From Chryseobacterium gleum (GTDB lineage: Bacteria > Bacteroidota > Bacteroidia > Flavobacteriales_D > Crocinitomicaceae): a DNA stretch of 6,047 nt. The position numbers and the translations under genes are program-made. Of this stretch, positions 5,586-6,047 are shown piece by piece. Below the pieces are notes generated by a model. The model saw only the letters and a program-made list of their open reading frames with translations. It did not search any database and was not told where the DNA came from. Location: positions 1 to 6,047 of the forward strand of contig CALPUT020000169.1 of NCBI GenBank assembly GCA_943326825.2. Direction: 5' to 3'. Within the stretch, counting starts at the first letter, position 1. Every line of letters starts with the position of its first letter.

Positions 5586-6047
5586 TGAATAATAGACACA
5601 TACAGTTTTTTGGAAAAAATGTTCAAGCCCATACAGTTTGTGGCAAAACTTTTTTTTCGATGGATGTAGATACATTCGAGCCTCCATTTGAAGTAGTTCA
5701 TTTTAAAGGTGAACACAATTTAGAAGGTTGTCAAGGTTGTAGTAATAGCTTAGGAATTATGAAAACTGAAATGAATGATTATTTCAAGAAATTTCCAAAT
5801 TGTTGTACTGCACATCAAAATTTATTAAAGCAAGATTGGTTTTACGTTGGTAATTATTCTGACTTAGGAGATAAAGTAGCCTACAAAGTAATCTATATGC
5901 TTCATCATACAATCAATAATATTGAACGTGACGATTGGTACATAGAAATAACAAGTTATCTTGAATATCTTTTAGAAAGTTTTGGTCAATTACCCTCAGA
6001 TTGTGGTGCACCTGCCGGAATTAGTCAAGCAAAGTGTTATTTACTTG
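5585..6047 (+). CDS. Cysteine-rich protein of unknown function (C-terminus cut by window edge)
   Basis: The ATG at 5585-5587 shares its A with the last base of the integrase TAA (TAATG), which suggests translational coupling. The frame stays open to the right edge: 154 codons, C-terminus missing. I do not recognise the family. The protein has no signal peptide or membrane segment and seven cysteines (19, 49, 52, 73, 74, 140, 151). C49-x2-C52, then C73-C74 and H77 in FPNCCTAH, and H39/H44 nearby could bind a metal such as zinc, but that is a guess from spacing. Residues from about 80 are helix-like and rich in aromatic and acidic residues (W85, Y87, W118, Y119, Y125, Y128). Base composition matches the neighbours. 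Being in the integrase operon, it may be the first cargo gene or an accessory recombination factor. Confidence 0.75.
   Translation, partial: MNNRHIQFFGKNVQAHTVCGKTFFSMDVDTFEPPFEVVHFKGEHNLEGCQGCSNSLGIMKTEMNDYFKKFPNCCTAHQNLLKQDWFYVGNYSDLGDKVAYKVIYMLHHTINNIERDDWYIEITSYLEYLLESFGQLPSDCGAPAGISQAKCYLL

Noticed and set aside
5487..5687. Minus-strand reading frame across the integrase end and the following gene
   Set aside because: It is antisense to the integrase catalytic tyrosine region and to the coupled downstream gene; its translation shows no domain.

Overview
The window comes from an AT-rich bacterium of the phylum Bacteroidota, most likely a flavobacterium. The evidence is the TAnnTTTG-type -7 promoter motifs, the lack of Shine-Dalgarno sequences, and the protein types: a PiT transporter paired with a DUF47 protein, a MORN/YwqK-like small protein, and an integrase with an Arm/SAM-like domain layout. 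The genus cannot be fixed from this sequence.

Left part (1-2461): housekeeping genes on the minus strand. A DUF47 (PhoU-like) gene (1198-1845) is followed 28 nt later by a PiT-type inorganic phosphate transporter that runs off the left edge (1-1169). They look like one phosphate-uptake operon read leftward from a promoter near 1863-1870. The transporter has an unusually long hydrophilic insert with an internal 47-residue repeat. A small MORN-repeat protein (2028-2303, minus) stands alone further right.

Middle (2462-3883): a complete plus-strand mnmE gene for the tRNA U34-modifying GTPase. A -7 promoter motif lies almost on its ATG, so the transcript is probably leaderless or nearly so.

Right part (3884-6047): this has the layout of one end of an integrated mobile element. 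The mnmE stop codon is followed by about 220 bp of non-coding DNA carrying two families of short repeats. One is five irregularly spaced TTTGTTGCCC-like copies plus an inverted half copy. The other is five GCNCCAT units at exact 10-bp spacing. Then come a zinc-finger/HTH excisionase-like protein (4103-4483), a tyrosine integrase (4491-5585), and a cysteine-rich protein of unknown function (5585 to the right edge) whose start codon overlaps the integrase stop. The simplest reading is that the element inserted at the 3' end of mnmE, the same gene end used by Salmonella genomic island 1. The repeats would be arm-type and excisionase/operator sites in attL, and the unknown gene the first cargo. 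The other end of the element is outside the window, so this remains an inference.
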